Part shown: in pieces, positions 16,637 to 25,533 of the stretch
How the letters are laid out: each line of letters begins with the position of its first letter
Numbering within the stretch: the stretch's first letter is position 1
Source of the DNA: SZUA-584 sp041656035
Lineage (GTDB): Bacteria; Bacillota; Clostridia; Christensenellales; SZUA-584
Length of the DNA stretch: 64,000 nucleotides
Reading direction: 5' to 3'
Assembly: GCA_964586785.1 (NCBI GenBank)
Contig: CAZPHS010000002.1
Coordinates: 62,001 to 126,000, forward strand
Made by a program: the position numbers and the translations under genes
The notes under the pieces: generated by a model
Told to the model about the DNA's origin: nothing
What the model saw: the letters and a program-made list of their open reading frames with translations, nothing else
Database searches by the model: none

Positions 16637-18103
16637 CTACTTCTTCAAAACTTTCTTTTTCCTCGGCGCAATCAAAAACACAATTCCGATAAACGATGTC
16701 ACGCACAGCGTCCACCAAATCCAGTAACTATCGCCGGCGCCCATCTTTGGGATATCGTCGTCGGGAGTATCGTCGTCGGGAGTATCGTCGTCAGCCAGAG
16801 GGGTCGCGCTGATTTCCGCTGTCTCACCTGCGCCTGCGCCATTTATCGCGCGCACCATAAATGTGTACGCCACGCCGTTTGTAAGTCCTGAAAATGTATG
16901 CGTATCGTCACTGTCGGCGTCCACCCAGCTTTGCCCCGCGTCTTTTGAAACTTTATAGCCCGTAACAGCAGAGCCGCCGTCGTTTGATGGAGGAGACCAG
17001 CTCAGCGTCGCCACAGTATCGCCGGCTGCAACCGTAAAGCCCAAAGGCGCCGAAGGGGCTGTCGCTACATCCTGCGCCCTTAAAACGGTTATAGTATATG
17101 TTTTCGGGCTTTTATTATCTTCTGTTGAAACCACCGTAATAACTTCCGGTACGCCCTGCGTTAAGGCGATAGCGCCCGACGCGGCGCCGCTTATAACCTG
17201 CGTTCCGTTTACAGTTATTGTTCCCGCGCCTGTGGGAGTAACTGTTATGCCCTCCACGCCGCTTGCCACAGCCACATTGCTGTACGTATAGACATTGCCG
17301 GCAAAACTAAAATTCTCCGGATCTCCGCTCAGCTCTATATTTTCAAGATCTGCGGATTTGGGCATGGGCACTTGGTTGTTAACGTAATGATCGGAATCCG
17401 CCGCCAATGCAACGCCATAGTATGATTCGACCGTTCCCGGGGCGTATGACAGCCTAACGGTCTGGCCATATTCTATTGGGCTTTCCAGCCGCAGCACATA
17501 TGAGCTGTCAAAATACGGCTTTCTGTATATCTGCGTTACATCAATACTAACGCCGTTTGCGGTTACGCTAAAACCGTCGGGCGCCGCGGGAGGATCGGCC
17601 ATCCGCATCGAAAAACCAACGCTTAAATACGTGCCGTCATTGTTTGTGCTGTTATTATCGTCCTGAGTTGTAATCGAAAATATTGTTGGCGCGGATAATT
17701 CCAAGTCATTGGTTACGGATAAACCGTCAAAGCCTTCAAGCAAATCGCCGTCTTCGGAGCATATTGGATTGTATGAATCCGGAGTATAAGATAAAGTGAC
17801 GGTATCGCCCGGTTGAATACCGGTATGCAAATTCAATTCATACACCCTCGGGTTGCCTACGTATAGGTTTACCGAGTTGACTTGACGCGGATTACCGTTT
17901 ATTGTATATGAAAAACCGGCGTCCCCCCAACCGAACGGGTCTATCATATCCCTGTCAAACCTCAGTGTTATTTTGTGTTGGGCTGTTATCTCCGCGGTAA
18001 ACTGAGGCGCGTCATCTGCCAACGCCAACCGCGGCGTCAACACCGACAAAACCAATACTAACGACAAAACCAGCGATAAAAAATTCCGAATCGTTCTTTT
18101 CAT
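16637..18103 (-). CDS. Secreted surface protein with FN3 domain and PKMG sorting signal
   Basis: A 488-residue exported protein. Residues 1-30 are a signal peptide ending ALA-DD. Two SwmA/SwmB-like beta domains follow (about 35-120 and 130-245), then a cadherin-like beta-sandwich (about 253-341, ending KTYTITVLRA), an FN3 domain (about 348-434) and a short acidic DDDTP repeat. The C-terminus is a cell-wall sorting signal: IPKMGAGDS, a hydrophobic helix and APRKKKVLKK. Clostridial sortase signals usually read PKTG; the T is M here. The start is ATG 18103, eight bases after GGAG; the ATG at 18109 is too close to that site. The sortase gene follows directly. Ligand and function are unknown; adhesion is a guess. 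Confidence 0.85.
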   Translation of the reverse strand: MKRTIRNFLSLVLSLVLVLSVLTPRLALADDAPQFTAEITAQHKITLRFDRDMIDPFGWGDAGFSYTINGNPRQVNSVNLYVGNPRVYELNLHTGIQPGDTVTLSYTPDSYNPICSEDGDLLEGFDGLSVTNDLELSAPTIFSITTQDDNNSTNNDGTYLSVGFSMRMADPPAAPDGFSVTANGVSIDVTQIYRKPYFDSSYVLRLESPIEYGQTVRLSYAPGTVESYYGVALAADSDHYVNNQVPMPKSADLENIELSGDPENFSFAGNVYTYSNVAVASGVEGITVTPTGAGTITVNGTQVISGAASGAIALTQGVPEVITVVSTEDNKSPKTYTITVLRAQDVATAPSAPLGFTVAAGDTVATLSWSPPSNDGGSAVTGYKVSKDAGQSWVDADSDDTHTFSGLTNGVAYTFMVRAINGAGAGETAEISATPLADDDTPDDDTPDDDIPKMGAGDSYWIWWTLCVTSFIGIVFLIAPRKKKVLKK

Positions 18104-18345
18104 ACTCATATCTCCACAATACGTTAATCATTTTGTTTAATTTAAGCCGCTGAACAGCTTATCTTTATGTAATGGGAAACAACCGTTGCCAGTGAGTTAT
18201 ACATGTCAGCGTTACCCGAATAATATCACAGTTAAAAACGAGTTACAAGTAAAATAGCACTTTATATACAAAATGCTTCCAAAGATAAACACACACATGA
18301 AATATAACTGATTTTTTACGGACGACTGACGTTATAGTCTTGGCT

Positions 18346-18368
18346 AAATGCCGCCGTATTTTAATAAT
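18346..18368 (+). repeat. Right copy of 23-bp direct repeat flanking sortase/substrate pair
   Basis: Identical over 23 bases and same orientation as 15733-15755. The flanking bases differ, so the repeat boundary is sharp on both sides. Confidence 0.85.
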
Positions 18369-18384
18369 CTTTTGTGTTCTTCGT

Positions 18385-18413
18385 TTGACCGCAACGCGAT
18401 GCTGTCGTATACT
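18385..18413 (+). promoter_or_regulatory. Sigma-A-like promoter of dnaD-dnaI
   Basis: TTGACC (18385-18390), 17 bases, then TATACT (18408-18413). The predicted start site is about 60 bases before the dnaD ATG, which has a strong AGGAAGGAG ribosome-binding site. Confidence 0.7.
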
Positions 18414-18482
18414 GTCATCAGGCAATAATACGGGTGTGCGCATGGCCGCGGCGACACTAAAAACTTATGAGGAAGGAGCCTT

Positions 18483-19913
18483 ATGCAGCTTAAACTTAAA
18501 TACCATTCAACCGGAACGCTGGTGCCCAACAGGTTTATAGAAAACTGCGTAAACGCTCCGGATAAATTTATAAGCGTATACCTGCTTACGCTAAAATACG
18601 CGTCCGTAAACGGCGCGGCGGATATAGATATATTATGCGCGCGTCTTGGAATGACAAAAGAATACTTTTTTGAGGTTTTTGAATACTGGCAGAAAAAAGG
18701 GTTTATGCGCATAATTAACGATACCGATATGCGCTTTGAGTTCGGAGACTTTACCCCCTCCGTTTTAACGGAGGACGAGCTTTACACCGAACGCGAGTTT
18801 AACCAGATGCTGCAGAATCTTTTTGGATCGCGGCAGTTATCGCCGCATGATTATATCAGAATATACGACTATACCGATATGTTTGGGCTCGGGAAAAAAG
18901 TGGTGCTTGCGCTTGTAGAATACTGCATTATGCAAAAAGGCAGGCGGGTTTCGCTATCGTACATAGATAAAGTTGCGCAGGCATGGTCTGAAGAAGGGCA
19001 CATAACAACCGAGGAACAGGCGAGGGAGTTTATAGCGCAAAGCAAAGCCGCTTCAATGGGCGTAACGCGCGTTTTAAAACAGCTTGGCCTTTCAAACCGC
19101 ACGCCAACCAAGGACGAAACCGAGCTTTTTGAAAAATGGACCCGCGACTGGGGTTTCACTCTGGACGCCGTACTTACCGCATGTTCTCAAACAACGGCGG
19201 CGCGCGAGCCCAGCTTCAAATACTTAGACAGAATACTTCAAAGGCTTTATACACGCGGGCTGATTACATCCCGCACCATTACAGAATCTAATATTAAAAA
19301 CGAGGATATGTCTATTTCCATAAAGGAAGTGATGCATCTTGCCGGCGAAGTAAGCCTTAAACTGTCTTTTGAGCAGGAAAGCCTGTATCAGAAATGGACT
19401 AACGTATACGGCTTTGACCAAAGGCTTATCGTCTTTGCCGCAAAAAACGCAAGCCTGCGCGGCAAAAACCCCTTTATATCTCTCGACGGCGTTTTAACCG
19501 ACTGGTACAATAACCATGTGACGACTATAACAAACGCGCGGCGGTACTTAGCGGCGCAACAATCGCTTAACGAACGCATAATGGCCGTATTCGAAACGGC
19601 GGGCATAAACAAAACGCCAACCGAAGCCAATCGCAAGGTATATATGCGCTGGAACGAAACATGGGGCATAGGTCACGACGCTATATTGCTCGCGGCGGAA
19701 ATAAGCACACTTTCGGATAACCCGTACAGATACCTGAATTCCATTTTGTCAAACTGGCACTCCGCGGGCATCAAATCGCTTGCGGACGCGCAGCGCGATG
19801 CCAAGAAAAATGCGGGCGGCAGTCCCGCCGCCGCTAAAGCCGCGTATTTTGATCGCCCGACCGAAAATTACGATCATCTCGCGTTAAACCCTTTTGCGGA
19901 CGGAGGAGCGTAA
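18483..19913 (+). CDS. dnaD: DnaD-family replication initiation protein with four DnaD-like repeats
   Basis: Firmicutes DnaD/DnaB-type proteins remodel DNA at the origin and help load the replicative helicase. This 476-residue protein begins with a winged-helix-like domain (about 1-100). I can see four successive DnaD (DnaB_2)-type helical repeats: about 118-178, 209-268, 294-352 and 378-437. The last three share the pattern L/Y-x-K/R-W-x-x-x-W/Y-G-F/I, then an A-rich helix, then F/Y-x-x-L-x-x-I/V-L. The C-terminal tail (NYDHLALNPFADGGA) is disordered-looking and may bind the partner ATPase. The helicase-loader gene starts three bases after the stop, supporting joint function. Confidence 0.88.
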   Translation: MQLKLKYHSTGTLVPNRFIENCVNAPDKFISVYLLTLKYASVNGAADIDILCARLGMTKEYFFEVFEYWQKKGFMRIINDTDMRFEFGDFTPSVLTEDELYTEREFNQMLQNLFGSRQLSPHDYIRIYDYTDMFGLGKKVVLALVEYCIMQKGRRVSLSYIDKVAQAWSEEGHITTEEQAREFIAQSKAASMGVTRVLKQLGLSNRTPTKDETELFEKWTRDWGFTLDAVLTACSQTTAAREPSFKYLDRILQRLYTRGLITSRTITESNIKNEDMSISIKEVMHLAGEVSLKLSFEQESLYQKWTNVYGFDQRLIVFAAKNASLRGKNPFISLDGVLTDWYNNHVTTITNARRYLAAQQSLNERIMAVFETAGINKTPTEANRKVYMRWNETWGIGHDAILLAAEISTLSDNPYRYLNSILSNWHSAGIKSLADAQRDAKKNAGGSPAAAKAAYFDRPTENYDHLALNPFADGGA

Positions 19914-19916
19914 ACT

Positions 19917-20843
19917 TTGAGTATATCCAATGTTCTGGCGGCGTTTGAGCAAAAAAAAATGCGCAACGAACAGGAGATGGAGCGCCGCAAACGCGAGGTA
20001 TATCTGCGCGTACCGCAGCTTAAAGAGGTAAATGCTCAACTTGAATCACTGCTTTCAAAGCGCCTTATGAATGCTATTACGGGCGAGCCCTTCGACGAGA
20101 ACAAGCTTAATGAGTTGCGCGGCAAGGCGGCTTCTCTTCTTAAGCAAGCCGGATTCCCCGCGGTTTATCTTAACCCCGTTTACTGCTGCTTAAAATGCAA
20201 TGATACGGGTTTTCTGCCCGATGCGGAACATTGCGAATGCTTCAAAAAAATGCTTCTTGAAGACAAGCTTGATTCCGCCCGTTTAACCGACAAATCAATA
20301 AGCTTCGAGCATTTTTCTCTTGATATTTTTGATGATACTCCTATAGAACAAGATAAATCGCAGCGCGATTATATGCTGAAGTACAAAGACATTTTTGAGC
20401 GTTACGCGGAAAGCTTTCCGGATTGTATTCCCATACTTTTATTTGCCGGCAGCGCCGGGCTCGGTAAAACATACTGCGCCAAATGCATAATGCGCCGCGT
20501 TATAGAACGCGGATACACCGCGGCTCTTTATACCGCGTACCGCCTTTTTTCAATGTTCCACGCGCACCGCTTGGGAGAAGAAATAGATCTGAACCCTCTT
20601 TTTGAAGTGCCGCTGCTTATTATAGACGACCTTGGAACCGAACCGATGACGAAGAACGTGACCATCGAATATTTTTTCGACCTTCTTAACGAGAGGTTTT
20701 CGGCAGGCCGTCATACAATAATCGCGACGAACCTTGGGTTTCACGAGTTAAAGCTGCGCTATGACGATCGTATACACTCAAGGCTTATGGATACGCGGTT
20801 CTCGCAAAAGATAATTTTTAAGGGTAAAGACTTACGGTATTAG
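19917..20843 (+). CDS. dnaI: DnaI/DnaC-type helicase loader ATPase
   Basis: An AAA+ ATPase that loads the replicative helicase onto DNA. The N-terminal part (1-75) is a charged helical region. It is followed by a zinc-binding cluster (CCLKCNDTGFLPDAEHCECF, about residues 83-102), as in Bacillus DnaI. The ATPase has Walker A GSAGLGKT (about 178-185), Walker B LLIIDDLGTE (about 237-246), the sensor I segment TIIATN and an arginine-finger candidate in HSRLMD. The start codon is TTG at 19917 with GGAGGAG ten bases upstream, inside the end of dnaD. It forms an operon with dnaD and probably pepF. Confidence 0.92.
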   Translation: MSISNVLAAFEQKKMRNEQEMERRKREVYLRVPQLKEVNAQLESLLSKRLMNAITGEPFDENKLNELRGKAASLLKQAGFPAVYLNPVYCCLKCNDTGFLPDAEHCECFKKMLLEDKLDSARLTDKSISFEHFSLDIFDDTPIEQDKSQRDYMLKYKDIFERYAESFPDCIPILLFAGSAGLGKTYCAKCIMRRVIERGYTAALYTAYRLFSMFHAHRLGEEIDLNPLFEVPLLIIDDLGTEPMTKNVTIEYFFDLLNERFSAGRHTIIATNLGFHELKLRYDDRIHSRLMDTRFSQKIIFKGKDLRY

Positions 20844-20894
20844 CCGTCATTTAAGGGCATAATGATAGAAAAAGCTATATTTTTGGGGGAAGCC

Positions 20895-22676
20895 ATGAAA
20901 CGCGATGAAATTGATGAAAAATATAAATGGCGGCTTGAGGATATCTACGCTTCCGAAGACGAGTGGGAAAGTGATTTCAAAAAGCTTGGCGAAATTCTGC
21001 CTTCGCTTAAAGATTTAAAAGAAGGCTTCGCGGACAGCGCGCAAAACCTTTTAAATGCGCTGAGGCGCATTGACGAGGTTTCGCTGCTTTGCGAGCGGCT
21101 TTACGTATACGCGAAAATGCGGCGGGACGAGAACAACTCAAACGCGCGCTATCAGGCGATGACCGACCGCGCAATGTCACTTTACGTCGCGGTGTCGGGC
21201 GAAACGTCTTTCGTCGCGCCCGCGCTGCTCAAAAAAAGCGCCGAAACTCTTGAAAGCTATATAACAGAAGAAGCAAAGCTTGCCCCTTATGCTTTTATGA
21301 TACGCGACGTTATTCGTCAAAAGCGGCATGTGCTTGGCGAAAACGAAGAAAAACTGCTTTCAATGAGCGCCGATTTCGCTTCGGGCGCCCGCGATATATT
21401 CACTATGCTCAACAACGCCGATTTAAAATTCGGCATCGTTGATACCCCAAGCGGCGCCGTGCGGCTTTCACACGCGCGCTTTGTCGAGCTTATGCAGCAC
21501 AAAGACAGGCAGGTACGTAAAAACGCGTTTGACGCGTATTACGGCTCCTTCGCGGACAATATAAACACCATCGCCTCCACGCTGTCAACCAGCATCAAAA
21601 AAGACGTATATTACGCCCGTGTCCGCGGCTACAAAAGCGCTCTTGAAAAATCGCTTTTCGCCGATAACGTGCCTATGGCTCTCTACGACGGGCTGATAAA
21701 CCGCATACACGAAAGCCTGCCCGTAATGCATGATTATATTGAAACAAGGCGGCGCATTCTTAACATTGACGATATCGCGATGTACGATGTTTATGTTCCT
21801 CTCGTTGACGACACGGACAAAAAATACGACTACGAACAAGCTATAGAGCTTGTAATAGAGGCAATGGCGCCCCTTGGCGGCGACTATATTGCGCTGCTTA
21901 AGCGCGCGTACACGGAAAGATGGATAGATGTTTTTGAAACCGAGGGAAAGACAAGCGGAGCGTATTCGTGGGGGGCTTACGGCACGCACCCTTATGTGCT
22001 CTTAAACCACCGTCCCGACCTTGATGGCGTATACACAATAGCGCACGAGCTCGGGCACGCCATTCATTCGTATTATTCGGACGAAGCGCAGCCCTATTCC
22101 CTGGCATCGTATACAATATTCGTCGCGGAGGTAGCCTCCACTGTTAATGAAATTCTGCTTACGCATTATCTCTCGGAGCATGGGGATAACGTACTTAAAA
22201 AATACGTGTTAAACCATTATCTTGACCAGTTTAGAACCACGGTAGTCCGCCAGACTATGTTTGCGGAGTTTGAGCGCATATCTCATTCCATGTACGAAGG
22301 CGGAGAACCTTTAACGCACGAAGCGCTGTCGGAAAAATACGCGGGCTTAAATAAGCTGTATTACGGCGGCGGTATTAAAACATGCGGCACCATAGCAATA
22401 GAATGGGCGCGTATACCGCATTTTTATAACGCGTTTTATGTTTATAAATATGCCACGGGCTTTTCCGCCGCGGTTACGATTGCCGCGGGGATATACGAAG
22501 GACGCCCGGGCGTGCGCGAAGCATATACAAAGCTTTTAAAAAGCGGGGGCGGCGATTACCCCCTCGCTCTTCTTAAAGAAGCGGGCGTAGACTTTACGGA
22601 CGGCGCTCCCGTGGCCGGCGCGATGGAATCCTTCCGCGCCGCGCTTTTAAAGTTTAAATCCGTAATGAATGTTTAA
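20895..22676 (+). CDS. pepF: Oligoendopeptidase F (M3B family)
   Basis: A cytoplasmic zinc metallopeptidase that degrades peptides of roughly 7-17 residues. The zinc site is TIAHELGHAIHSYY (HExxH), with the third ligand expected in FVAEVASTVNE about 25 residues on. The opening EKYKWRLEDIYASEDEWE is typical, and the length of 593 residues matches PepF (about 600). I use ATG 20895, preceded by GGGGGAAGCC, rather than the in-frame ATG at 20862, whose 11 extra residues are not family-like. It lies 51 bases behind dnaI on the same strand. Confidence 0.95.
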   Translation: MKRDEIDEKYKWRLEDIYASEDEWESDFKKLGEILPSLKDLKEGFADSAQNLLNALRRIDEVSLLCERLYVYAKMRRDENNSNARYQAMTDRAMSLYVAVSGETSFVAPALLKKSAETLESYITEEAKLAPYAFMIRDVIRQKRHVLGENEEKLLSMSADFASGARDIFTMLNNADLKFGIVDTPSGAVRLSHARFVELMQHKDRQVRKNAFDAYYGSFADNINTIASTLSTSIKKDVYYARVRGYKSALEKSLFADNVPMALYDGLINRIHESLPVMHDYIETRRRILNIDDIAMYDVYVPLVDDTDKKYDYEQAIELVIEAMAPLGGDYIALLKRAYTERWIDVFETEGKTSGAYSWGAYGTHPYVLLNHRPDLDGVYTIAHELGHAIHSYYSDEAQPYSLASYTIFVAEVASTVNEILLTHYLSEHGDNVLKKYVLNHYLDQFRTTVVRQTMFAEFERISHSMYEGGEPLTHEALSEKYAGLNKLYYGGGIKTCGTIAIEWARIPHFYNAFYVYKYATGFSAAVTIAAGIYEGRPGVREAYTKLLKSGGGDYPLALLKEAGVDFTDGAPVAGAMESFRAALLKFKSVMNV

Positions 22677-22731
22677 TATATACCCCGCCGTTTTAGAGGC
22701 CGGCCGCTGATAAACAAAAAGGAGGCATAGC

Positions 22732-23523
22732 GTGAAAATCAGTTTTTCAACCCTTGGATGTCCGGAATGGTCTTTCCCCGAGATAATATCCGTGGCTTCC
22801 GACCTTGGATATGACGGTATCGAAATAAGGGGCATACAGCGCGAGCTTTACGCGCCGGATATAGAATGCTTTATTGATTCGCGGCAGCTTGAAGCGACAA
22901 AAAAACAGCTTAAACGTCTTTCTCTTGCAATACCGTGTTTGGCGTCGTCATGCAATCTTAATTTTGAAAGCGATATTGAAAAAGCCAAAGCATATGTGGA
23001 TACGGCGAGCGCTTTAGGCGCGCCTTACATACGTCTGCTTGGAAACGCCACTCCGGAACCTTCTGACGATATAAGCCTTAAGGTAATTATGCCTAATCTT
23101 ATTGAAATAGCGTCATACGCGAAGGATAAAAGCGTTACTCCTCTTATTGAGACAAACGGGTTTTTCGCTAAAACGAAAACCTTGGGGGCGATGTTTAAAG
23201 AGCTTGAAGACGCCAATGTAGGCATTCTCTACGATATACATCATCCGTACCGATTCTTCGGAGAGGAGCCCGCCTATACCATAGATAATATAGGACCGTT
23301 TATTAAACATGTTCATATAAAAGATTCCGTGCGGGACGGCACGCAAATAAAATATAAAATAGTGGGAGAAGGCAACCTGCCCGTTAAAGAGACCATACGC
23401 CTGTTAAACGGCGCCGGCTATACCGGCTTTTATTCTCTCGAATGGGTAAAACGCTGGGATTTGACGCTTGAAGAACCGGGAATCGCTTTCGCGCATTTTA
23501 TTGAATACATGAACTCGCTGTAA
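22732..23523 (+). CDS. Sugar phosphate isomerase/epimerase-like TIM-barrel protein
   Basis: A 263-residue protein of the xylose-isomerase-like TIM-barrel superfamily (AP endonuclease 2 type). The opening (KISFSTLGCPEWSFPEIISVASDLGYDGIEIRG) and metal-ligand candidates are in the family order: Glu in LIETNG (about residue 140), Asp/His in LYDIHHPYRF (about 166-169), His in KHVHIKDS (about 195-197), and Glu in SLEWVKRW near the end. The specific substrate, such as a keto-sugar or inosose, cannot be told from sequence. The GTG start at 22732 follows AGGAGG by seven bases. It ends ten bases from the convergent PQQ-type gene. Confidence 0.8.
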   Translation: MKISFSTLGCPEWSFPEIISVASDLGYDGIEIRGIQRELYAPDIECFIDSRQLEATKKQLKRLSLAIPCLASSCNLNFESDIEKAKAYVDTASALGAPYIRLLGNATPEPSDDISLKVIMPNLIEIASYAKDKSVTPLIETNGFFAKTKTLGAMFKELEDANVGILYDIHHPYRFFGEEPAYTIDNIGPFIKHVHIKDSVRDGTQIKYKIVGEGNLPVKETIRLLNGAGYTGFYSLEWVKRWDLTLEEPGIAFAHFIEYMNSL

Positions 23524-23533
23524 TCTATCGCCG

Positions 23534-25345
23534 TTATGCTATTTTAATAAAGAAAATATTTGCTTTTGTGGATGCCGTCACTATCATGTTATTATAAACG
23601 GCGGGAGTCGCCTCTATAGGTTCGCCAACACTAATACTGGTTACTTCTTTTCCCGTCAATCCGTCAATCAAAGCAACGTCTCCCGCGCTGTCGCACTGCA
23701 CAATATATCCTTTGCCGTCCCGCGTGTATACCGACACGGGCGACGAGGGCGACCAGCCGCCGGTCTGCATATCATATTTCCATACCTGTTCGAACGTTGA
23801 TTTATCCAGCGCTATAAGGCTGCTTGTTACGGAGCCGCCGTACACTTCTTTAGTAACACCGAATACTATCAGCCCTTCCATATCGGTGCCGTCTTTGCCA
23901 AGAACCGGAGACGCCAATATGCCGCCGGTGCCTCCGCCGTCCGACTTTACGGTAAATTCCTTTTCGAAAACCACTTCTCCGGTAATGCCGTTAATCTTTC
24001 GCGCATATACCGTCCCCGTATCGCCGAGCGGGCGCACCAGAGGGTCGTAATTACAGCCGCTGTACAAATAAATCGTACCGTTTTGCGCGTCTTCCTCTAA
24101 AACCATTGTCATATCGCTGTCATCTGTTAAATCGTTCGCGTACACAAGCTCCATGGTGTTAAGGTTAATGCACGAGAGAATTCCGGCGTTATCGGCAAAT
24201 ATCAAATTGTCCCGCCACGCAACCGCGGAGCTTTGAGTGCCCCAGCGCCCTTTTTTGCTTGCGTCCTTATTGCGCGGGGACGTATAGCGGTACTTAACCA
24301 TATAAGGCTGCTCGTCCATAGAGATGCTCCCCTCCTGCTCGTCATAAACAGTATTAAGGCTGCATACATAAACGACGCCGTTTTCACCCGGGATTATAAG
24401 CGTATCGGACTGGCCGTCTATAAGCGGGCTTGAGCTGTACGCCTGCCATCCGCGGTGCGCGAAAGGGTCAGCGGTCTGCCAGCCGAATTTTAAAAGCTGC
24501 GATCCGTCGATAAGGCTGTAGGCACGCATATACATGTCTTTGCAGTTGTTTTCCCTGCCGTTAGACTGAAGCCCCTGGCCCGCGTAGATAACGGGATACC
24601 CCCTTGGGTCTATGCTCGCCGTACCCGTAACGGGCGCGCCCGTAGCTATCGGGTCTCTTGAAAGCTCTCCGGTAAAAAGATCCATAAAGTATATATGCCC
24701 GCTCAATGTGGCATAAATGACTTCTACAAAATTATCATCGTCCCGGTATTGCTGATACAAAGAGGTCATAATGTTACGCGTTTTAGCCGGCCATTTTACT
24801 ATAAGCGGCTGACCGGTATATGTGCCGCCGCCCTTGCCGCCTATTTTGCCTGTTTTTTTAGTCGCGACAAGCTCTAAAGATGCGGCGTCTGAATTTATTG
24901 CGCCAAAGCCGGACATATCCCTGTAGTTATTTCCGCGGAATGTGATTATACCGTCTATGCCTGCGTACTGCCGTCCCGTACCGAACGTTATAGGGTCGCT
25001 TGCCGAATAAGAATTGACAATCTCGCCGTCCGCCATTACATCGGTTATAAGCCCCAGTTTATCGGGATGCGTTTTGTCGGTTGAGTATGGCAGAATATCG
25101 CCGGATAATACGCCCATATCTTCGTGAGCCTCATCTGTTTGCTCCGGCAGATAAACATCGTCGGGCGGCGTCATAACCATTGCGTCACTGGGCGGCAAAT
25201 GTTCCCCCGGCTGATTGCACAAAGACATGTAGATCAGCGCGACTCCTGTTAAAAAGGCGGCGGCAACCAACGCGCAGATAATTTTAAAACGTTTCTGTGT
25301 GCGTTTCCTTACTTTTCTTTTGATTGCGTATCGTCTCTTTTTCAT
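23534..25345 (-). CDS. Membrane-anchored PQQ-like beta-propeller protein
   Basis: A 603-residue exported protein with a basic N-terminus (KKRRYAIKRKVRKRTQKRFK), one transmembrane anchor (about 21-43) and a linker. From about residue 110 a PQQ-type beta-propeller with repeated blade motifs runs to the end (GVVYVCSLNT, GILSCINLNTMELVYAND, LIALDKSTFEQVWKYD, VALIDGLTGKEV). Such propellers resemble BamB and quinoprotein blades but act here outside a Gram-positive membrane, probably in protein or wall-polymer binding. No PQQ biosynthesis genes are seen, so a dehydrogenase role is unlikely. It is transcribed from 25388-25416, divergently from cinA. Function is unknown. Confidence 0.75.
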   Translation of the reverse strand: MKKRRYAIKRKVRKRTQKRFKIICALVAAAFLTGVALIYMSLCNQPGEHLPPSDAMVMTPPDDVYLPEQTDEAHEDMGVLSGDILPYSTDKTHPDKLGLITDVMADGEIVNSYSASDPITFGTGRQYAGIDGIITFRGNNYRDMSGFGAINSDAASLELVATKKTGKIGGKGGGTYTGQPLIVKWPAKTRNIMTSLYQQYRDDDNFVEVIYATLSGHIYFMDLFTGELSRDPIATGAPVTGTASIDPRGYPVIYAGQGLQSNGRENNCKDMYMRAYSLIDGSQLLKFGWQTADPFAHRGWQAYSSSPLIDGQSDTLIIPGENGVVYVCSLNTVYDEQEGSISMDEQPYMVKYRYTSPRNKDASKKGRWGTQSSAVAWRDNLIFADNAGILSCINLNTMELVYANDLTDDSDMTMVLEEDAQNGTIYLYSGCNYDPLVRPLGDTGTVYARKINGITGEVVFEKEFTVKSDGGGTGGILASPVLGKDGTDMEGLIVFGVTKEVYGGSVTSSLIALDKSTFEQVWKYDMQTGGWSPSSPVSVYTRDGKGYIVQCDSAGDVALIDGLTGKEVTSISVGEPIEATPAVYNNMIVTASTKANIFFIKIA

Positions 25346-25387
25346 TTGACAAGCCTTTTTATAATTGTTTCCTTAACAGCGTTTATT

Positions 25388-25416
25388 ATTATACAACTTT
25401 CTTAACTTTCTGACAA
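25388..25416 (-). promoter_or_regulatory. Sigma-A-like promoter of the propeller gene
   Basis: On the minus strand, TTGTCA (25416-25411), 17 bases, then TATAAT (25393-25388), about 43 bases upstream of the ATG at 25345. Confidence 0.72.
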
Positions 25417-25477
25417 ATAGATAGGCTTCGTATTCTTTTTATTAAAGGTGATAACGTCTTATTCCGATTAAGTTTGT

Positions 25478-25506
25478 TTGTTGCGATAAAACAGCTGTGG
25501 TATAAT
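25478..25506 (+). promoter_or_regulatory. Sigma-A-like promoter of cinA
   Basis: TTGTTG (25478-25483), 17 bases, then TATAAT (25501-25506), about 28 bases before the cinA ATG. It is divergent from 25388-25416, so the 188-base gap carries both promoters. Confidence 0.7.
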
Positions 25507-25533
25507 CGTTATATTAAACTTTAAGGAAAAAAT

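Larger units (their letters stand above)
18104..18482. other. Divergent intergenic region with DR copy and dnaD promoter
   Basis: No convincing gene lies in these 379 bases. They hold the right copy of the 23-bp direct repeat (18346-18368) and the plus-strand promoter 18385-18413. The minus-strand promoter of the surface protein is not recognisable. Confidence 0.6.
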
